Assembly: GCA_002422995.1 (NCBI GenBank)
Contig: DIUK01000128.1
Coordinates: 1-7,670 of the forward strand
Direction: 5' to 3'
DNA length: 7,670 bases
From: Rhodocyclaceae bacterium UBA6160
GTDB taxonomy: Bacteria; Pseudomonadota; Gammaproteobacteria; Burkholderiales; Rhodocyclaceae
Below the pieces are notes generated by a model. It did not search any database and was not told the origin of the DNA. It saw nothing but the letters and a program-made list of their open reading frames with translations. This document shows positions 6,353 through 7,670 of this stretch, one piece after another. The stretch's first letter is position 1, and each line of letters begins with the position of its first letter. The position numbers and the translations under genes are program-made.

Positions 6353-7670
6353 ATGAACGCCGCCTCTTTGGACACAATCCCCAGTCATATAAAACACAAC
6401 AAACTCATTAGCTGGGTGAAAGAAATTGCATCTCTCACCGAACCAGATCGTATTCAATGGTGTGACGGCTCGCAAGCAGAAGCCGACATTCTTTTCGCAC
6501 AAATGGTTGCTAGCGGCAGCGCGAAAAAGCTCAACCCCGCCAAACGGCCAAACTCCTATCTTGCCTTGTCTGATCCGTCCGACGTTGCGCGCGTAGAAGA
6601 CCGCACTTATGTTTGCACCACCGATCCTGAAGATGCCGGCCCCAACAACAACTGGGAAGATCCGGCCAAAATGAAAGACACGCTGCGCGGCCTCTTTAAG
6701 GGCTGCATGCGCGGTCGCACTTTGTATGTCATTCCCTTCTCGATGGGGCCGGTTGGCTCGCCCATTGCGCACATTGGCGTAGAGCTCTCTGACAGCCCCT
6801 ATGTCGTCGTCAATATGCGCATCATGACGCGCATGGGGCGCGCAGTATTTGATCAACTCGGCACCGATGGCGAATTTGTTCCCTGCCTGCATAGCGTGGG
6901 ACACCCCTTGCAACCCGGCCAAGCCGATGTGAAATGGCCGTGCAACCCAACCAAATACATCTGCCACTTCCCTGAAACCCGTGAAATCTGGTCATTTGGC
7001 TCAGGTTACGGTGGTAACGCCCTGCTCGGCAAAAAATGCTTTGCCTTGCGCATTGCCTCGACCATGGCACGCGACGAAGGCTGGCTGGCCGAACACATGT
7101 TGATCCTCGGCGTCGAATCTCCCGAAGGCGAAAAATCGTACGTTGCCGCCGCCTTCCCTTCCGCTTGCGGCAAAACCAACTTTGCCATGCTGATCCCCCC
7201 GCAAAGCCTGGGCGGCTGGAAAGTGACCACCGTCGGCGACGATATTGCCTGGATCAAACCCGGCAAGGACGGGCAGTTGTACGCCATCAACCCGGAAGCC
7301 GGTTTTTTTGGCGTCGCGCCAGGCACGTCGGAAAAAACCAATTTCAATGCCATGGCCACCTTGCGGGAAAATATCATTTTCACCAACGTGGCCTTAACGG
7401 ATGACGGCGACGTGTGGTGGGAAGGCATGAGTAAAGAGCCACCCGCGCATTTGATCGACTGGCAAGGCAAAGACTGGACGCCGGAAGATGGCAAAGCCGG
7501 TCGCAAAGCGGCGCACCCCAATTCGCGCTTTACTGCACCCGCTGCGCAGTGTCCGTCGATTGACGAAAACTGGGAAAATGCCGCTGGTGTGCCCATTTCA
7601 GCCTTTGTTTTCGGCGGCCGCCGCGCCACCACCGTGCCCCTGGTGTTTGAAGCCTTCAACTGGAACTACG
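6353..7670 (+). CDS. pckG: Phosphoenolpyruvate carboxykinase (GTP-dependent), N-terminal 439 residues, cut by window edge
   Basis: This cytosolic enzyme converts oxaloacetate and GTP to phosphoenolpyruvate, CO2 and GDP, the entry step of gluconeogenesis. The frame is open to the right edge; the family is about 600-620 residues, so roughly 170-180 are missing. Visible motifs: PDRIQWCDGS near the N-terminus; EDRTYVCTTDPEDAGPNNNW with Arg84; RGRTLYVIPFSMGPVGSP; GSGYGGNALLGKKC with Tyr219, Lys227 and Lys228; His248; the P-loop FPSACGKTN (268-276) with the reactive Cys272 and Lys274 that mark the GTP-type family; kinase-2 GDDIAW (295-300); PEAGFFGVAPGT; and FVFGGRRATTVPLVFEAFNW at the edge. Large antisense frames (6314-6967, 7006-7659) are shadows of this gene. 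It works against ppc at the same metabolic node, so independent control is expected, and the structured leader upstream is a candidate for it. Confidence 0.97.
   Translation, partial: MNAASLDTIPSHIKHNKLISWVKEIASLTEPDRIQWCDGSQAEADILFAQMVASGSAKKLNPAKRPNSYLALSDPSDVARVEDRTYVCTTDPEDAGPNNNWEDPAKMKDTLRGLFKGCMRGRTLYVIPFSMGPVGSPIAHIGVELSDSPYVVVNMRIMTRMGRAVFDQLGTDGEFVPCLHSVGHPLQPGQADVKWPCNPTKYICHFPETREIWSFGSGYGGNALLGKKCFALRIASTMARDEGWLAEHMLILGVESPEGEKSYVAAAFPSACGKTNFAMLIPPQSLGGWKVTTVGDDIAWIKPGKDGQLYAINPEAGFFGVAPGTSEKTNFNAMATLRENIIFTNVALTDDGDVWWEGMSKEPPAHLIDWQGKDWTPEDGKAGRKAAHPNSRFTAPAAQCPSIDENWENAAGVPISAFVFGGRRATTVPLVFEAFNWNY

Noticed and set aside
6314..6967. 217-codon minus-strand frame
   Set aside because: It lies antisense to pckG, which has unmistakable family motifs throughout; the long frame follows from pckG codon bias.
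7006..7659. 217-codon minus-strand frame
   Set aside because: Antisense to the pckG P-loop and kinase-2 region; Ser/Pro/Ala-rich translation with no domain.

Overview
The window looks like a chromosomal housekeeping segment from a Gram-negative betaproteobacterium, most likely Burkholderiales. The order hemC<-/->ppc is familiar from that group, the PEP carboxylase has the long N-terminus usual there, and the carboxykinase is the GTP-dependent type. GC is moderate, which would fit a lower-GC member such as the Oxalobacteraceae, but the genus is a guess. There are no tRNA or rRNA genes, insertion sequences, CRISPR arrays or phage genes.

Layout, left to right. Positions 1-170 hold the 5' end of hemC (minus strand), which leaves the window on the left. 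A 240-bp divergent spacer leads to ppc (411-3224, plus), complete, with all the active-site motifs I know for the family. ppc meets the next gene tail to tail across a symmetric terminator hairpin (3292-3323). On the minus strand follow a D,D-endopeptidase of the PBP7 type (pbpG, 3356-4519) and, upstream of it, a patatin-like phospholipase (4615-5802). A 550-bp spacer (5803-6352) separates the phospholipase from pckG (6353 to the right edge, plus), whose first 439 codons are present.

Functionally, ppc and pckG run opposite reactions at the phosphoenolpyruvate/oxaloacetate node: ppc refills oxaloacetate and pckG withdraws it for gluconeogenesis. The two genes between them are envelope enzymes, one for peptidoglycan cross-links and one probably for lipids. 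hemC belongs to tetrapyrrole synthesis.

The least explained part is the spacer before pckG. Its right half (about 6065-6295) has several perfect inverted repeats. A 7-bp outer pairing (6183-6189 with 6289-6295) encloses three hairpins, one with a perfect 10-bp stem, and ends 57 bases before the pckG start. Two short ORFs lie in the same stretch (6080-6172 and 6234-6272), the second with a good ribosome-binding site. I match this to no RNA family I know. It may be an undescribed regulatory leader for pckG, but that is inference from one sequence.
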